Of a stretch of 64,000 nt of DNA, positions 16,263 through 25,946 are shown one piece after another. A model generated the notes under the pieces. It saw nothing but the letters and a program-made list of their open reading frames with translations, was not told where the DNA came from and did no database searches. Within the stretch, counting starts at the first letter, position 1, and each line of letters opens with the position of its first letter. A program made the translations under genes and the position numbers. The stretch is taken from assembly GCF_042094015.1 (NCBI RefSeq), contig NZ_JBELDZ010000002.1, positions 1-64,000 on the forward strand, read 5' to 3'. This DNA is from Aurantibacter sp042094015. GTDB taxonomy: Bacteria > Bacteroidota > Bacteroidia > Flavobacteriales > Flavobacteriaceae.

Positions 16263-17447
16263 TTAATTATTTTTTATATTATTAAGTAAGTCAATAATAA
16301 TGCCACAACCTTTCAGGATTTCTTCGTTAGAAATAGTTAAAGGTGGCGTAATTCTAATGGCTTTAGTTTCAAATAATAACCAGAATAAAATTAAACCTTG
16401 CTCTTGTGCTTGTAAAACCACTTGGTTGGTAATATCTGCTGAAGCTGTAATAACTGCTAACATTAAACCTTTTCCTCTAATTTCTGTTATTAATGGATGC
16501 TTTAAATATTTTCTGATTAACTTTTCTTTTTCCAAAGCTTCTGTCATTAAGTCACTTTCGTTAACTTCTTTTATTGTAGCTAATGCTGCCGCTGCAATTA
16601 CGGGATTTCCTCCAAATGTAGTAATGTGTCCTAATTTGGGCTTATCTTTTAGTTGCGACATTAATTCTGTAGATGCTGTAAATGCACCTATTGGTAATCC
16701 ACCTCCAAGACCTTTACCAGTAACTAAAATGTCCGGAATTACGTTATAGTTTTCAAAACCAAATAATTTACCGGTCCTTCCAATTCCTGGTTGAATTTCA
16801 TCTAAAATTAATAAAGCTCCAACTTCTTTACATCTAGCTTTGACTTTTGTTAAATAATTATTTATAGGTTCTATAAAGCCAGCACCACCTTGAATGGTTT
16901 CCAAAACAACGCAAGCAGTTTTTGTAGTAATATGCTTTAAATGCGGTTCATAGTTAAATGTAATATGACTTATGCCTGGTAATAATGGTCTAAAAACACT
17001 TTTGCGCTCCTCAAAATCCATTAAACTTAAAGATCCAATTGTATTTCCGTGATAAGCGTTATGCGCTGCAATAATCTGACTTCTTCCGGTTGCCCTACGA
17101 GCTAATTTTAATGCACCTTCAATTGCTTCTGTACCAGAATTTACTAAATATGTTTGGTTTAAAGGTTCTGGCAAATGGTTTGCAAAATATGTAGCTAAAT
17201 CTACTGCTGGTTTTTGTGCATATTCGCCATAAACCATAACATGCATATATGTTTCTGCTTGCTTTTGAATGGCTTTAACTACTTTTGGGTGACAATGGCC
17301 TAAACTACAAGCTGAAACTCCAGCAACAAAATCTAAATATGCTTTATTCTTTGTGTCGTAGATGTAGCTGCCTTTTGCATGAGAAATCTCTAATGCTAAA
17401 GGATACGGTGATGTTTGCGCTTGATATTTAAAAAAACCTTGCTTCAT
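16263..17447 (-). CDS. Class III aminotransferase (aspartate aminotransferase family, ArgD/OAT-like)
   Basis: A 394-residue PLP enzyme. FVAGVSACSLGHCHPKVVKAI is the N-terminal class III block. The phosphate-binding NSGTEAIEGALKLARRATGR, the LILDEIQPGIGRTGKLFGFE block with the cofactor Asp, and TGKGLGGGLPIGAF with the Schiff-base Lys are all intact, as is TTFGGNPVIAAA. It transfers an amino group from an omega-amino donor such as acetylornithine, ornithine or GABA to 2-oxoglutarate; the donor cannot be chosen from sequence. No arginine genes adjoin it. Its ATG overlaps the OstA-like stop by one base (TAATG), so the two are translationally linked. Confidence 0.92.
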   Translation of the reverse strand: MKQGFFKYQAQTSPYPLALEISHAKGSYIYDTKNKAYLDFVAGVSACSLGHCHPKVVKAIQKQAETYMHVMVYGEYAQKPAVDLATYFANHLPEPLNQTYLVNSGTEAIEGALKLARRATGRSQIIAAHNAYHGNTIGSLSLMDFEERKSVFRPLLPGISHITFNYEPHLKHITTKTACVVLETIQGGAGFIEPINNYLTKVKARCKEVGALLILDEIQPGIGRTGKLFGFENYNVIPDILVTGKGLGGGLPIGAFTASTELMSQLKDKPKLGHITTFGGNPVIAAAALATIKEVNESDLMTEALEKEKLIRKYLKHPLITEIRGKGLMLAVITASADITNQVVLQAQEQGLILFWLLFETKAIRITPPLTISNEEILKGCGIIIDLLNNIKNN

Positions 17448-19264
17448 TATTTTTTTGGAGCTACTTCTAGAATTGGTTTAGCTACTAGTTTGCGTTTTCC
17501 TTTTTTGTTTTTTGAAATGAATTTTTTAGGTAAATTTCTTGATGATTTTGGTAGTTTATCTTTTTTTGTGAGGTTTTTGTCTTCAGCAATTTTGTCTGCA
17601 TCAATCATACGATTGATTAGTTTCTCATCGAAAAATTCTTCTTCTGGAAGCGCTTCTTCAATACCTTTTATTTTAGGTAAATTAAGTGGTAAATCCTCAG
17701 AAAATAAATCCTCTACATTTTTAGGTCTTTCTTCTTCTCTCCAATTGAAACCTTTTAGAATGCGCTCTTTAGCATTAATTTCTTCTTCTTTAAAAAGTGT
17801 ACCATCTACTTGTTGTAATTTTCTTAATTCTACAACATCTTGACTTTCAAAAAAGATAGAAATATTGGCAGATTTGGAACGTTCTATGCCAATTAAATCA
17901 TCTTCTTCGTTTCTAGCGTAGTAAATAGATTCGGCATTTTTTAGTATGTCTACTTGATAAATTTCATTTTTGTCATTAAATAATCCAATCAAACGTTGAC
18001 CGGAAATTTGATTATAGCCATTAACATCTATGCTGTCTTTACTTATCATAAAAGCATTTTTAAATACTTTGAGCGAATCTATTTTTTCTGTTTCAGGATT
18101 AGATATAATATGGATTGTATCTCCAGTCATCTGATTTTTTAGGTGCCATAAAACAGGTTTTCTTGTTTTAGAAAATGCATCAATTTTACCTTTGTTAATA
18201 TTAATTAACTCGGTTAGTCCTTTTTGATGATTAACATGAAGTGAATCAGCTTTTCCACTTAAATCAGATTTATAGATTTTAGCATTCTTAAAAGCTCTAG
18301 TAATGCGTTTGTCTGCTTTACCAGTAACCATTAATGTATCTGCGTGAATATATATACTATCGTTTTCTTGAATTGTTATAGCTAAAGCACGTTTAGTAAT
18401 AAAAACAGAATCTTTTGCCCTATACACTTCGGCATAATGACCTTTTATTATACTGTTGTTTATGGTGTCTGTAACTGTAATATTATTTGTAGCTGATGCA
18501 AAATTCTTACTTCTATCAAAATATAAACTATCACCTTTTACTTCTCTGTTATCATAATCAATTTTTGCGTTTTTTTCAAAATAACCTGTGTCATTATTAG
18601 TATCGTAAAAACCACGTTCACTATAAATTTCACTTGTTTCTCCTACAATATCAGATGGACCATACATATAGGCGTGACCTGTTTCTGTATAAAAATCTAA
18701 CTGATTTGTAGTTAATATATATTCTGGATTTACCAATTTAACTGTGTTAAGGAAGCGGTATTTTTTCTCCTTCATATAAAAACGTCCAACTGTACTTGTA
18801 ATAACACCTGAAGAATCTCTAACTACGCGTCCGCCAGATTTATAATAAGCTTGTTGTGCTTCTCTATTAAAATATAAAGTATCTGTTGTTAGTGTAGAGC
18901 TTGGTTCGGTTAATAATACATCACCACTTGCAAATGCTAATTTTGTTTTACCAGAATATTCTGCATACTTAGCGGTAAGGTTAATAGTATCTCCTTGTTT
19001 CATTACTACATTTCCATAAGCTTCAATAAAATCTTCTTTACCATAAAAAATAGCTTTATCGCAATACATATCAATTCCTTCGTGATAAATATGAACTTGA
19101 GCTTGATTATTTCGTGTAAGAATACTTGCTCCAGGATGATTTTTTTCATCTTTATCTCCAAAGCCCGCTTCTTTAATTTCTATAGTTTTATTTTGAGTAA
19201 AAGCTATTTGCGTAATTAAACCAAAAAGAAAGAGTAGGAGATATGTAGATTTTAAATGTTTCAA
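17447..19264 (-). CDS. OstA-like outer-membrane biogenesis protein (LptA/LptD N-domain type)
   Basis: A 605-residue exported protein starting with TTG at 19264; no ATG is available between the upstream stop and this codon. The signal peptide KHLKSTYLLLFLFGLITQIAFTQ is followed by a beta-jellyroll (OstA/LptA) repeat region: MYCDKAIFYGKEDFIEAYGNVVMKQGDTINLTA, LTTDTLYFNREAQQAYY, and so on through about residue 500. The C-terminus is basic and disordered. OstA-like proteins of Bacteroidota probably take part in lipopolysaccharide transport across the periplasm. A TACTTTTG box lies 20 bases upstream of the start. Confidence 0.88.
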   Translation of the reverse strand: MKHLKSTYLLLFLFGLITQIAFTQNKTIEIKEAGFGDKDEKNHPGASILTRNNQAQVHIYHEGIDMYCDKAIFYGKEDFIEAYGNVVMKQGDTINLTAKYAEYSGKTKLAFASGDVLLTEPSSTLTTDTLYFNREAQQAYYKSGGRVVRDSSGVITSTVGRFYMKEKKYRFLNTVKLVNPEYILTTNQLDFYTETGHAYMYGPSDIVGETSEIYSERGFYDTNNDTGYFEKNAKIDYDNREVKGDSLYFDRSKNFASATNNITVTDTINNSIIKGHYAEVYRAKDSVFITKRALAITIQENDSIYIHADTLMVTGKADKRITRAFKNAKIYKSDLSGKADSLHVNHQKGLTELININKGKIDAFSKTRKPVLWHLKNQMTGDTIHIISNPETEKIDSLKVFKNAFMISKDSIDVNGYNQISGQRLIGLFNDKNEIYQVDILKNAESIYYARNEEDDLIGIERSKSANISIFFESQDVVELRKLQQVDGTLFKEEEINAKERILKGFNWREEERPKNVEDLFSEDLPLNLPKIKGIEEALPEEEFFDEKLINRMIDADKIAEDKNLTKKDKLPKSSRNLPKKFISKNKKGKRKLVAKPILEVAPKK

Positions 19265-19283
19265 TGTTAATTGTGTTTGATTT

Positions 19284-19291
19284 CAAAAGTA
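19284..19291 (-). promoter_or_regulatory. Bacteroidota -7 box TACTTTTG for the OstA-like gene
   Basis: On the minus strand TACTTTTG fits TAnnTTTG. It lies 19 bases upstream of the TTG start, supporting that start. Confidence 0.5.
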
Positions 19292-19337
19292 ACAATATTA
19301 TTAATGTGCTATTGTACTTTATGAAATATTTAATACC

Positions 19338-19372
19338 AAAAAACCTGCCAATAGATTTAAAGGCAGGTTTTT
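19338..19372 (-). terminator. Intrinsic terminator after purA
   Basis: AACCTGCC (19342-19349) pairs with GGCAGGTT (19362-19369). The stem is followed by T runs in both directions and lies just after the purA stop. Confidence 0.85.
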
Positions 19373-19393
19373 GTTACTATATTTAAAAATAGA

Positions 19394-20665
19394 CTATCTG
19401 AAAATTGTTTGTTTTCTGTCTGGTCCAACAGAAACTATTTTTATTGGTGTGTCTAATTCTTTTTCTAAAAATGCAATATAATCGTGAACTTCTTTAGGTA
19501 GTTCAGCTTCAGTACTCATTTTAGTTAAGTCTTCTTTCCAACCTTTAAATTCTTGATATATAGGTGTTACGTTTTCCGGTTCAATACTATATGGTAAGTG
19601 AGAAATTTCTTTTCCTTTATATAAATATTTAGTTGCTACTTTAATAGAATCAAATCCAGATAAAACATCAGATTTCATCATCATTAATTGTGTAACTCCA
19701 TTTACATCTACTGCATATTTTAATGCTACTAAATCTAACCAACCACAACGTCTTGCTCTTCCTGTAACAGCACCAAATTCGTTACCAATCTTAGCCATTT
19801 TAGCTCCAACTTCATCAAATAATTCTGTTGGAAAAGGCCCAGAACCTACACGAGTGGTATAAGCTTTAAATATTCCATAAACATCTTTTACTTTGTTTGG
19901 AGCAACTCCTAAACCTGTACAAGCGCCAGCAGCAGTTGTGTTACTTGATGTTACAAATGGATATGTTCCAAAATCTATATCTAATAAAGATCCTTGAGCA
20001 CCTTCTGCTAAAACTGTTTTTCCTGCTTTTAAGTTGCTGTTAATAAATTCTTCACTATCTATAAATTGTAATTCTTTTAAACGTTCTACAGCATCAAAAA
20101 ATTCCACTTCCATTTCGTCTAAGTCATACTGTACATCTACGTTATAGAATTTAATCATAGCTTCATGTTTATTAGCAAGGCTACGGTATTTTTCTTTCCA
20201 GTTAGGTAATTCTAAATCACCAATTCTAATTCCATTACGTCCGGTTTTGTCCATATATGTTGGACCAATACCTTTTAATGTAGAACCAATCTTTGCTTTT
20301 CCTTTACTAGCTTCACTTGCAGCGTCTAATAAACGATGTGTTGGAAGAATGACATGAGCTTTACGAGAAACGATAAGTGTTTTTTTATAGTCAATTTTAA
20401 ATTGATCAAGACCTTCCAATTCTTTAATAAAAACTACTGGGTCAATTACAACACCATTACCAATAACATTGGTAGAGGTTTTATGAAAAATTCCAGAAGG
20501 AATAGTTCTTAAAACATGTTTAATACCGTCAAATTCTAGAGTATGACCTGCATTTGGTCCTCCTTGAAAACGAGCGATAATATCATAGTTTGCTGTTAAT
20601 ACATCGACAATTTTTCCTTTGCCTTCATCTCCCCATTGTAATCCAAGTAGTAAATCTACTGCCAT
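19394..20665 (-). CDS. purA: Adenylosuccinate synthetase
   Basis: A 423-residue GTP-dependent ligase joining IMP and aspartate, the first committed step to AMP. The N-terminal P-loop-like LLLGLQWGDEGKGKIVD (5-21) and the GPNAGHT motif (37-43) with its catalytic His are intact. So are STLKGIGPTYMDKTGRNGIR (IMP site) and TRVGSGPFPTEL near residue 270. The length is standard. It starts 8 bases after the Fur-family gene stop, so the two are probably co-transcribed. Confidence 0.97.
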   Translation of the reverse strand: MAVDLLLGLQWGDEGKGKIVDVLTANYDIIARFQGGPNAGHTLEFDGIKHVLRTIPSGIFHKTSTNVIGNGVVIDPVVFIKELEGLDQFKIDYKKTLIVSRKAHVILPTHRLLDAASEASKGKAKIGSTLKGIGPTYMDKTGRNGIRIGDLELPNWKEKYRSLANKHEAMIKFYNVDVQYDLDEMEVEFFDAVERLKELQFIDSEEFINSNLKAGKTVLAEGAQGSLLDIDFGTYPFVTSSNTTAAGACTGLGVAPNKVKDVYGIFKAYTTRVGSGPFPTELFDEVGAKMAKIGNEFGAVTGRARRCGWLDLVALKYAVDVNGVTQLMMMKSDVLSGFDSIKVATKYLYKGKEISHLPYSIEPENVTPIYQEFKGWKEDLTKMSTEAELPKEVHDYIAFLEKELDTPIKIVSVGPDRKQTIFR

Positions 20666-20673
20666 TTTTTTAG

Positions 20674-21126
20674 TTATTTAGTATCTTTACGTGTGCCGTA
20701 AAAATATAATGAATGATTGGTTATATTGATATCAAAAACCTCTTCGATGGTTTTTTTAATAGTTTGAATTCTTGGGTCGCAAAACTCGATAACCTCGCCA
20801 GTATCTGTTAATATAACGTGATCGTGTTGTTTATCGAAATATGATTTTTCATAATGAGCTTGACTTTGTCCAAATTGGTGTTTACGAACTAAGGCACATT
20901 CTAAAAGTAATTCTATCGTATTGTAAAGTGTAGCTCTGCTAACACGATACTTTTTGTTTTTCATTTTTATGTACAAAGATTCGATATCGAAATGCTCGTC
21001 ACTTTCATAAATCTCTTGCAAGATAGCGTAGCGTTCTGGTGTTTTTCGATGGCCTTTGGTCTCTAAAAACTTAGTAAAGACATTTTTTACAATATCTTGG
21101 TTTTTTAATGTTGTTGTTTCATTCAT
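20674..21126 (-). CDS. Fur family transcriptional regulator
   Basis: A 150-residue DNA-binding regulator. The winged-helix N-terminus includes KGHRKTPERYAILQEIYESDEHFDIESLY and YRVSRATLYNTIELLLECALV. The dimerisation part has HDHVILTDTGEVIEFCDPRI, with metal-ligand candidates His/His/Cys. Only one Cys near this motif is seen, not a CxxC pair, so a classical structural zinc site is not obvious. It may respond to iron, peroxide or zinc. I chose the ATG at 21126 because a TAAATTTG box at 21138-21145 overlaps the longer TTG alternative. The gene precedes purA by 8 bases. Confidence 0.9.
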   Translation of the reverse strand: MNETTTLKNQDIVKNVFTKFLETKGHRKTPERYAILQEIYESDEHFDIESLYIKMKNKKYRVSRATLYNTIELLLECALVRKHQFGQSQAHYEKSYFDKQHDHVILTDTGEVIEFCDPRIQTIKKTIEEVFDINITNHSLYFYGTRKDTK

Positions 21127-21137
21127 ATTTGCGGTTG

Positions 21138-21145
21138 CAAATTTA
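21138..21145 (-). promoter_or_regulatory. Bacteroidota -7 box TAAATTTG for the Fur-family gene
   Basis: TAAATTTG on the minus strand lies 11 bases before the ATG at 21126, predicting a very short leader. It excludes the TTG at 21150 as start. Confidence 0.55.
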
Positions 21146-21153
21146 CACAATTT

Positions 21154-23367
21154 TTAAACTCTATCGACTTTATGAATACCATTAATTTTCTTAAGATTTT
21201 CAATTAGCTTTTTTAAATGATTTTTGTTTTTTATTACAAGATTAATATTACCTGTAAAAACGCCATCATCTGACTGGAAATTTAAGCCATTTATGTTTAC
21301 ATGCATATTTGAAGAAATTACTTTGGTAACATCATTTAACAAGCCAACGTTGTCAATTCCAGTTAATTTAATCTGAGCAGTAAATTCTTGTTGTGAAGAG
21401 TCTATCCATTTAGCCGAAATAATTCTGTAAGCATAATTTGATTGAAGACTTACGGCATTTGGGCAATTTTTTTTATGAACTTTTATACCTTCATTTATAG
21501 TAATAAAACCAAAAACAGTATCTCCAGGAATTGGTGTGCAGCAGGATGATAGTTTGTAGTCTAATCGTTCTTCCTCTTTTCCAAAAACTAATAAATCGAA
21601 TTTATCTGTAACTTCATCTTTATTAATTGTGTCTTTGTTTGTATCAGATTTTCTAGAAATTTTATTTTTAATAAAATTCATTAAGGCATTGCTTCTTGAA
21701 GCAGCATAACCTTTTATGGCAGGACTATCTATGGTTCCAATACCAACACGATAAAATAAATCTAAACTTGTTTTTAATTTGAAATGACTAACCATTTCGT
21801 TAATAGATTTCTCGTTTATAGTTATTTTTAATTGTTTTAATTTTCGTCGTAAAATTTCTTTTCCATCTTCGGCAATTAATTTCTTTTCCTCTTTTAAAAG
21901 TGATTTAATTTTACTTTTAGCTCTTGAGGTAGAAACATAGTTTAGCCAGTTTGGATTTGGCTTAGAATTTTCTGAGGTAATAATTTCTACCTGATCTCCA
22001 CTTTTTAATTCTGTACTTAGCGGTACTAGTTTTCCATTAACTTTTGCACCACGTGTTTTCATACCAACTTGTGTATGGATGTTAAACGAGAAATCTAAAG
22101 GTGTTGCACCTTTAGGCAAGGATTTTAAATCTCCTTGAGGTGTAAAAACAAAGATTTCTTTAGAATATAAGTTTAATTTAAATTGCTCTACAAAATCTAC
22201 TGCATTTGTAGTGTTATTCTCCAAAGCTTCTTGTAGGCGGTTAACCCAAATATCTAAACTGTCTTCTTTATCACCTTGGTTCTTATATTTATAATGTGCA
22301 GCATAACCTTTTTCTGCAATTTCATTCATTCTTTCACTTCTTACTTGCACTTCTACCCAGCGACCTTTTGGTCCCATAACTGTAATATGCAAAGCTTCAT
22401 AACCTGTAGATTTTGGAGAAGAAATCCAATCTCTTAACCTAATAGGGTTAGGGATAAAATGATCTGTTACTATTGAGTAGATTTTCCAAGCAAAAAACTT
22501 TTCATCTTTAGGTTCACTTTTATAAATAATTCTAACAGCAAATTTATCGTAAACCTCATCAAAACTCACGCCTTGTTTTGCCATCTTTCTTTTAATAGAA
22601 AAAATGGATTTTGGTCTTCCTTTTATAGCGTAATCTAAACCTTCTCTATCTAAAGACGTTTTTATTATTTCATTAAATTCTTTTATGTATTGATCTTGCT
22701 CTTCTTTGCTTTCTTCTAGCTTACTTTGTAAGTCATTATAGACTTCTGGTTCAGTATATTTTAGACCTAAATCTTCAAGTTCTGTTTTTATATTATACAA
22801 ACCAATCCTATGCGCTAAAGGCGCATAAATGTATAAAGTTTCGCTTGCAATTTTAATTTGTTTATCTGCACGCATTGAGTCCATAGTTTGCATATTATGC
22901 AATCTATCTGCTATCTTTATAATAATTACACGTACATCGTCATTTAAAGTAAGGAGCATTTTTCTAAAATTCTCAGCTTGTAAGCTTACGTCCTTATCTT
23001 TTTTAAGTGAAGAAATTTTAGTTAGCCCATCTACGATTCGTGCAACGGTTTCTCCAAATAACTGTTCTATGTCGTTAATTGAATAGTCTTCGTTGTCTTC
23101 TACTACATCATGAAGTAAAGCTGCAGCAATAGATGTAGCGTCTAAACCAATTTCTTGTGCTACAATTTTTGCTACTGCAATTGGATGGAAGATATAAGCT
23201 TCGCCACTTTTTCTGCGTTGCTCTTTGTGTGCATCTACAGCAACTTCAAAAGCCTTTCGGATTAGTTTTTTATCGTCTTCAGATAACGTTAAATAGCTTA
23301 CACGAAGTAATTCTCTGTAAGCATTTGTTATAGCAGCATTTTCTTGTTCGATTTGTAAATCCGTCAT
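21154..23367 (-). CDS. RelA/SpoT family (p)ppGpp synthetase/hydrolase
   Basis: A 737-residue bifunctional Rel-type enzyme. The HD hydrolase domain is intact (YIFHPIAVAKIVAQ, LLHDVVEDN with the metal-binding HD, IKIADRLHNM), so hydrolysis is likely retained. The synthetase domain has GRPKSIFSIKRKM and STGYEALHITV. TGS (FVFTPQGDLKSLPKGATPLDFSF) and a C-terminal ACT domain (IDNVGLLNDVTKVIS) follow, with the zinc-finger-like CCTPIPGD between them. It makes and removes the starvation alarmone. The start is the ATG at 23367 (MTDLQIEQEN); a TTG three codons upstream is less likely. Confidence 0.95.
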   Translation of the reverse strand: MTDLQIEQENAAITNAYRELLRVSYLTLSEDDKKLIRKAFEVAVDAHKEQRRKSGEAYIFHPIAVAKIVAQEIGLDATSIAAALLHDVVEDNEDYSINDIEQLFGETVARIVDGLTKISSLKKDKDVSLQAENFRKMLLTLNDDVRVIIIKIADRLHNMQTMDSMRADKQIKIASETLYIYAPLAHRIGLYNIKTELEDLGLKYTEPEVYNDLQSKLEESKEEQDQYIKEFNEIIKTSLDREGLDYAIKGRPKSIFSIKRKMAKQGVSFDEVYDKFAVRIIYKSEPKDEKFFAWKIYSIVTDHFIPNPIRLRDWISSPKSTGYEALHITVMGPKGRWVEVQVRSERMNEIAEKGYAAHYKYKNQGDKEDSLDIWVNRLQEALENNTTNAVDFVEQFKLNLYSKEIFVFTPQGDLKSLPKGATPLDFSFNIHTQVGMKTRGAKVNGKLVPLSTELKSGDQVEIITSENSKPNPNWLNYVSTSRAKSKIKSLLKEEKKLIAEDGKEILRRKLKQLKITINEKSINEMVSHFKLKTSLDLFYRVGIGTIDSPAIKGYAASRSNALMNFIKNKISRKSDTNKDTINKDEVTDKFDLLVFGKEEERLDYKLSSCCTPIPGDTVFGFITINEGIKVHKKNCPNAVSLQSNYAYRIISAKWIDSSQQEFTAQIKLTGIDNVGLLNDVTKVISSNMHVNINGLNFQSDDGVFTGNINLVIKNKNHLKKLIENLKKINGIHKVDRV

Positions 23368-23443
23368 ACGTTTCAAGTTAGGCTAAGTTGAAACTTAAAA
23401 ATACAATAATTAATGATATAGAAAAGCTAAGAATTAAAAAATA

Positions 23444-24433
23444 TTAGTCTTTATTTTGATAATAGACTTCTGCTTTTAAACCAATACCATAATTGTTCAT
23501 TCCTTTAGCTAAAAGGTTAGAGTTAGATATGTTTTTTTTATCAAATAAAATCCAGTTTCCATCATTTAAAAAGATACGTTTTACAAAAGTTCTTTTTTCT
23601 AAAATGGTGTTTGTAAATGGAAGTAAAGGCCTAAAAGTTGTAGATACTTTAACAATACCACGTCTGGTTTTTACTTCTTGGTATTTTTTGTTTGGTAATA
23701 ATTTTCCTTTTGGATCTGTAAATCCCATTATTTGAATCGATACAAAAACCCCATTTTTAGGAATATAAATGTTATGTTCTTTAATGTTTAACTCGTAAAA
23801 CTTCTCGTTTTCTTCAGTGGCAACAAAAACAATATTTCCATAATTAATAACTTCCCCAGGAAACCCATCAATATTTTCATAGAATTGAACTCTGAATAAG
23901 GTGGAAAATTTACGTTTTTTAGTGTCTTTTCTGTTTCTAGTGCGCCAATCTTTTGCCTCAGTTTTTATTGGAATATAGAGTTTTGTAATGCGTTTTGGTA
24001 ATTTTTCTTTATTTGGAAAAAATACAGCAATTTCAGATTCTATAGTTGGTAACCAACATTGATGATAATCGTTATGAAAAACAGGGTCTATTTCTTTAAT
24101 TCTAAATTTACCTTTTGGTTTTGCTGTTATTGTAATTTCTTGTAGCTGATTTGAAAATGGTTCTAACGTTATAGTTTTTGGTAAATTCTCTGTTGGGATT
24201 TTAAAATCTTTAAATCCTACAGATGAAATATACAACGTGTCAATATCACTATACAATTTTTTTGTAAAAAGAAAAGAACCTTCATCGTCTGCAAAAAGGC
24301 CATTTCCATTTCCAAACGAAATAGTTGCAAATGGTACAGGATTATTACTTTCTTTATCTAATAATTTAGTCTGAGCAGAAACATTAAATGTAATAAAACT
24401 TATAAATGCAAAAAGTGTAAAACGTACTATCAT
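23444..24433 (-). CDS. Exported protein with CarboxypepD_reg-like N-terminal domain
   Basis: A 329-residue protein with a signal peptide (IVRFTLFAFISFITFNVSAQ) and then the carboxypeptidase-regulatory-like fold: TKLLDKESNNPVPFATISFGNGNGLFADDEGSF and LYISSVGFKDFKIPT. Such domains are common at the start of TonB-dependent receptors, but no plug or barrel follows. The rest (about 110-329) is a single beta-rich domain I do not recognise, of the kind annotated as carboxypeptidase-like regulatory domain protein. It is probably periplasmic or outer-membrane attached. Function unknown. Confidence 0.8.
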   Translation of the reverse strand: MIVRFTLFAFISFITFNVSAQTKLLDKESNNPVPFATISFGNGNGLFADDEGSFLFTKKLYSDIDTLYISSVGFKDFKIPTENLPKTITLEPFSNQLQEITITAKPKGKFRIKEIDPVFHNDYHQCWLPTIESEIAVFFPNKEKLPKRITKLYIPIKTEAKDWRTRNRKDTKKRKFSTLFRVQFYENIDGFPGEVINYGNIVFVATEENEKFYELNIKEHNIYIPKNGVFVSIQIMGFTDPKGKLLPNKKYQEVKTRRGIVKVSTTFRPLLPFTNTILEKRTFVKRIFLNDGNWILFDKKNISNSNLLAKGMNNYGIGLKAEVYYQNKD

Positions 24434-24537
24434 AGTCTCAAATATAACAAAAACAATGCCTGATTTATTGTTGTATACTATGTTTTTTTGGTTTTTTCAA
24501 TTTTATTAGGCTTTTTTAAAACTTACCTTGTTGTAAA

Positions 24538-25779
24538 TTAATACCAACGTTTTTTCTTCTTTTTAGACGCTTCACTTTTTCGTCCTTTTTTATGCTTACT
24601 TCCAGTTTTATTAGAAGTGTGAACTTCTTTTTTTGCTTTAGGATCTAGTGGATATGGATGGTCTTCCACTACATTTAATTGTAAATTGATTAGTTTTTGT
24701 ATACTTAAAACATATGCTTTTTCATCTGCAGAACAAAAAGAATAGGCTATTCCTACTTGTCCTGCACGAGCTGTTCTTCCAATTCTATGAACATAGGTTT
24801 CTGGAATGTTAGGTAAGTCAAAATTAATTACTGCATCTAAACTATCCACATCTAATCCACGAGCAGCAACATCTGTAGCAACTAGAATATCTACTTTTTT
24901 CTTTTTAAAACTTTTTAAAGCTTCTTGTCTTTCTGTTTGACTTCTGTCTCCATGAAGACTTTCTACACTAAAGCCATTTTTAAGTAGCGATTGATATAAT
25001 TTATCTACGCCATATTTAGTACGTCTAAATATAATAATATGACCTTTTATGGTATTTCTTAATAAGTGCAAGCATAATTCAATTTTATCTGGTTTAGGGA
25101 CAAAATATAATTGCTGACTCACATTTTTTGAAGTCGATGAGTTTTGAGAAACTTCTATACGTTTAGGGTCTTTTAAAATGTCTTTGGCTAGTTGTTCTAC
25201 TTTAAATGGAATTGTTGCCGAAAACAATAAGGTTTGCTTTGTTTTAGGACATAGACGCACTAATTTTTTTACATCGTCTATAAAACCCATATCTAGCATT
25301 AAATCTGCTTCGTCTAAAACTAAGGTTTCTATATAGTCTAAGTTTATTATATCTTGTTTATGTAGGTCTAAAAGTCTACCTGGAGTTGCAATTAAAATAT
25401 CAACGCCATTTTTTAGAGCTTCTTGTTGTGGTTCTAAAGCTGTACCACCAAAAACTACTGTAGAGGTTAATTTGGTATGTGTACTATATTTAGTGAAATC
25501 TTCTGAAATTTGTACAGCTAATTCTCTAGTTGGACTAACTATTAAAGCTTTTACTGTTTTTCCTTTTTTAGGTGCATCTTGTCTGTCGTATAATTGTTGA
25601 AGAATTGGTAGTGCAAACGCAGCTGTTTTTCCTGTTCCAGTTTGAGCTGAAGCTATAATATCTTGTCTGTCTAAAATTAATGGAATACTTTTTTCCTGAA
25701 TTAATGTAGGATTATCGTAGCCAGATTCTGCTATTGCACGAAGTATTGGTCTGTTTAATTTTAAGGCTTTGAATGACAT
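24538..25779 (-). CDS. DEAD-box ATP-dependent RNA helicase (RhlE type)
   Basis: A 413-residue helicase with the full set of motifs: Q motif (FKALKLNRPILRAIAESGYDNPTLIQEKSIP), ASAQTGTGKTAAF (I), PTRELAVQ (Ia), TPGRLLD (Ib), DEADLMLDMGF (II), SAT (III), and HRIGRTARAGQ (VI). The C-terminal tail is short and very basic (HKKGRKSEASKKKKKRW), likely for RNA binding. RhlE-like enzymes help ribosome assembly and RNA decay. A TACCTTTG box at 25796-25803 is close upstream. The element at 25844-25930 also points its promoter-like tail at this gene. Confidence 0.95.
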   Translation of the reverse strand: MSFKALKLNRPILRAIAESGYDNPTLIQEKSIPLILDRQDIIASAQTGTGKTAAFALPILQQLYDRQDAPKKGKTVKALIVSPTRELAVQISEDFTKYSTHTKLTSTVVFGGTALEPQQEALKNGVDILIATPGRLLDLHKQDIINLDYIETLVLDEADLMLDMGFIDDVKKLVRLCPKTKQTLLFSATIPFKVEQLAKDILKDPKRIEVSQNSSTSKNVSQQLYFVPKPDKIELCLHLLRNTIKGHIIIFRRTKYGVDKLYQSLLKNGFSVESLHGDRSQTERQEALKSFKKKKVDILVATDVAARGLDVDSLDAVINFDLPNIPETYVHRIGRTARAGQVGIAYSFCSADEKAYVLSIQKLINLQLNVVEDHPYPLDPKAKKEVHTSNKTGSKHKKGRKSEASKKKKKRWY

Positions 25780-25795
25780 TTTTTTTGCTTTGCAA

Positions 25796-25803
25796 CAAAG
25801 GTA
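25796..25803 (-). promoter_or_regulatory. Bacteroidota -7 box TACCTTTG for the DEAD-box helicase gene
   Basis: TACCTTTG on the minus strand fits TAnnTTTG and lies 16 bases before the ATG at 25779. Confidence 0.5.
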
Positions 25804-25843
25804 TGTTATTTAGTTGGTAATTTTTTTGATGAAGATTTTAAAG

Positions 25844-25930
25844 TTCGTTTAACAGGACAATATGAAATTGTTTTAATCTATTAAAATAATAGTTAAATGA
25901 AATTAGTTTAAAAAAAAGAACAAATTCAAG
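25844..25930 (-). repeat. attC-like element without a gene inside
   Basis: TTCGTTTAAC (25844-25853) and GTTAAATGAA (25892-25901) form the two outer ends directly facing each other with no gene between. The tail to 25930 reads leftward as TTG (25929-25927), 21 bases, TAATTTCA (25905-25898). It looks like an uninterrupted version of the site that is split by a gene at 6624-7392. The inner stem is weaker here (ACAAT/ATTGT). Confidence 0.55.
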
Positions 25931-25946
25931 TGAGTAGTTTTTGATT

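Noticed and set aside
16300..16749. Plus-strand frame of 149 codons opposite the aminotransferase
   Set aside because: The aminotransferase motifs on the minus strand are intact, and the opposite frame is Pro/Ile-rich without domain features.
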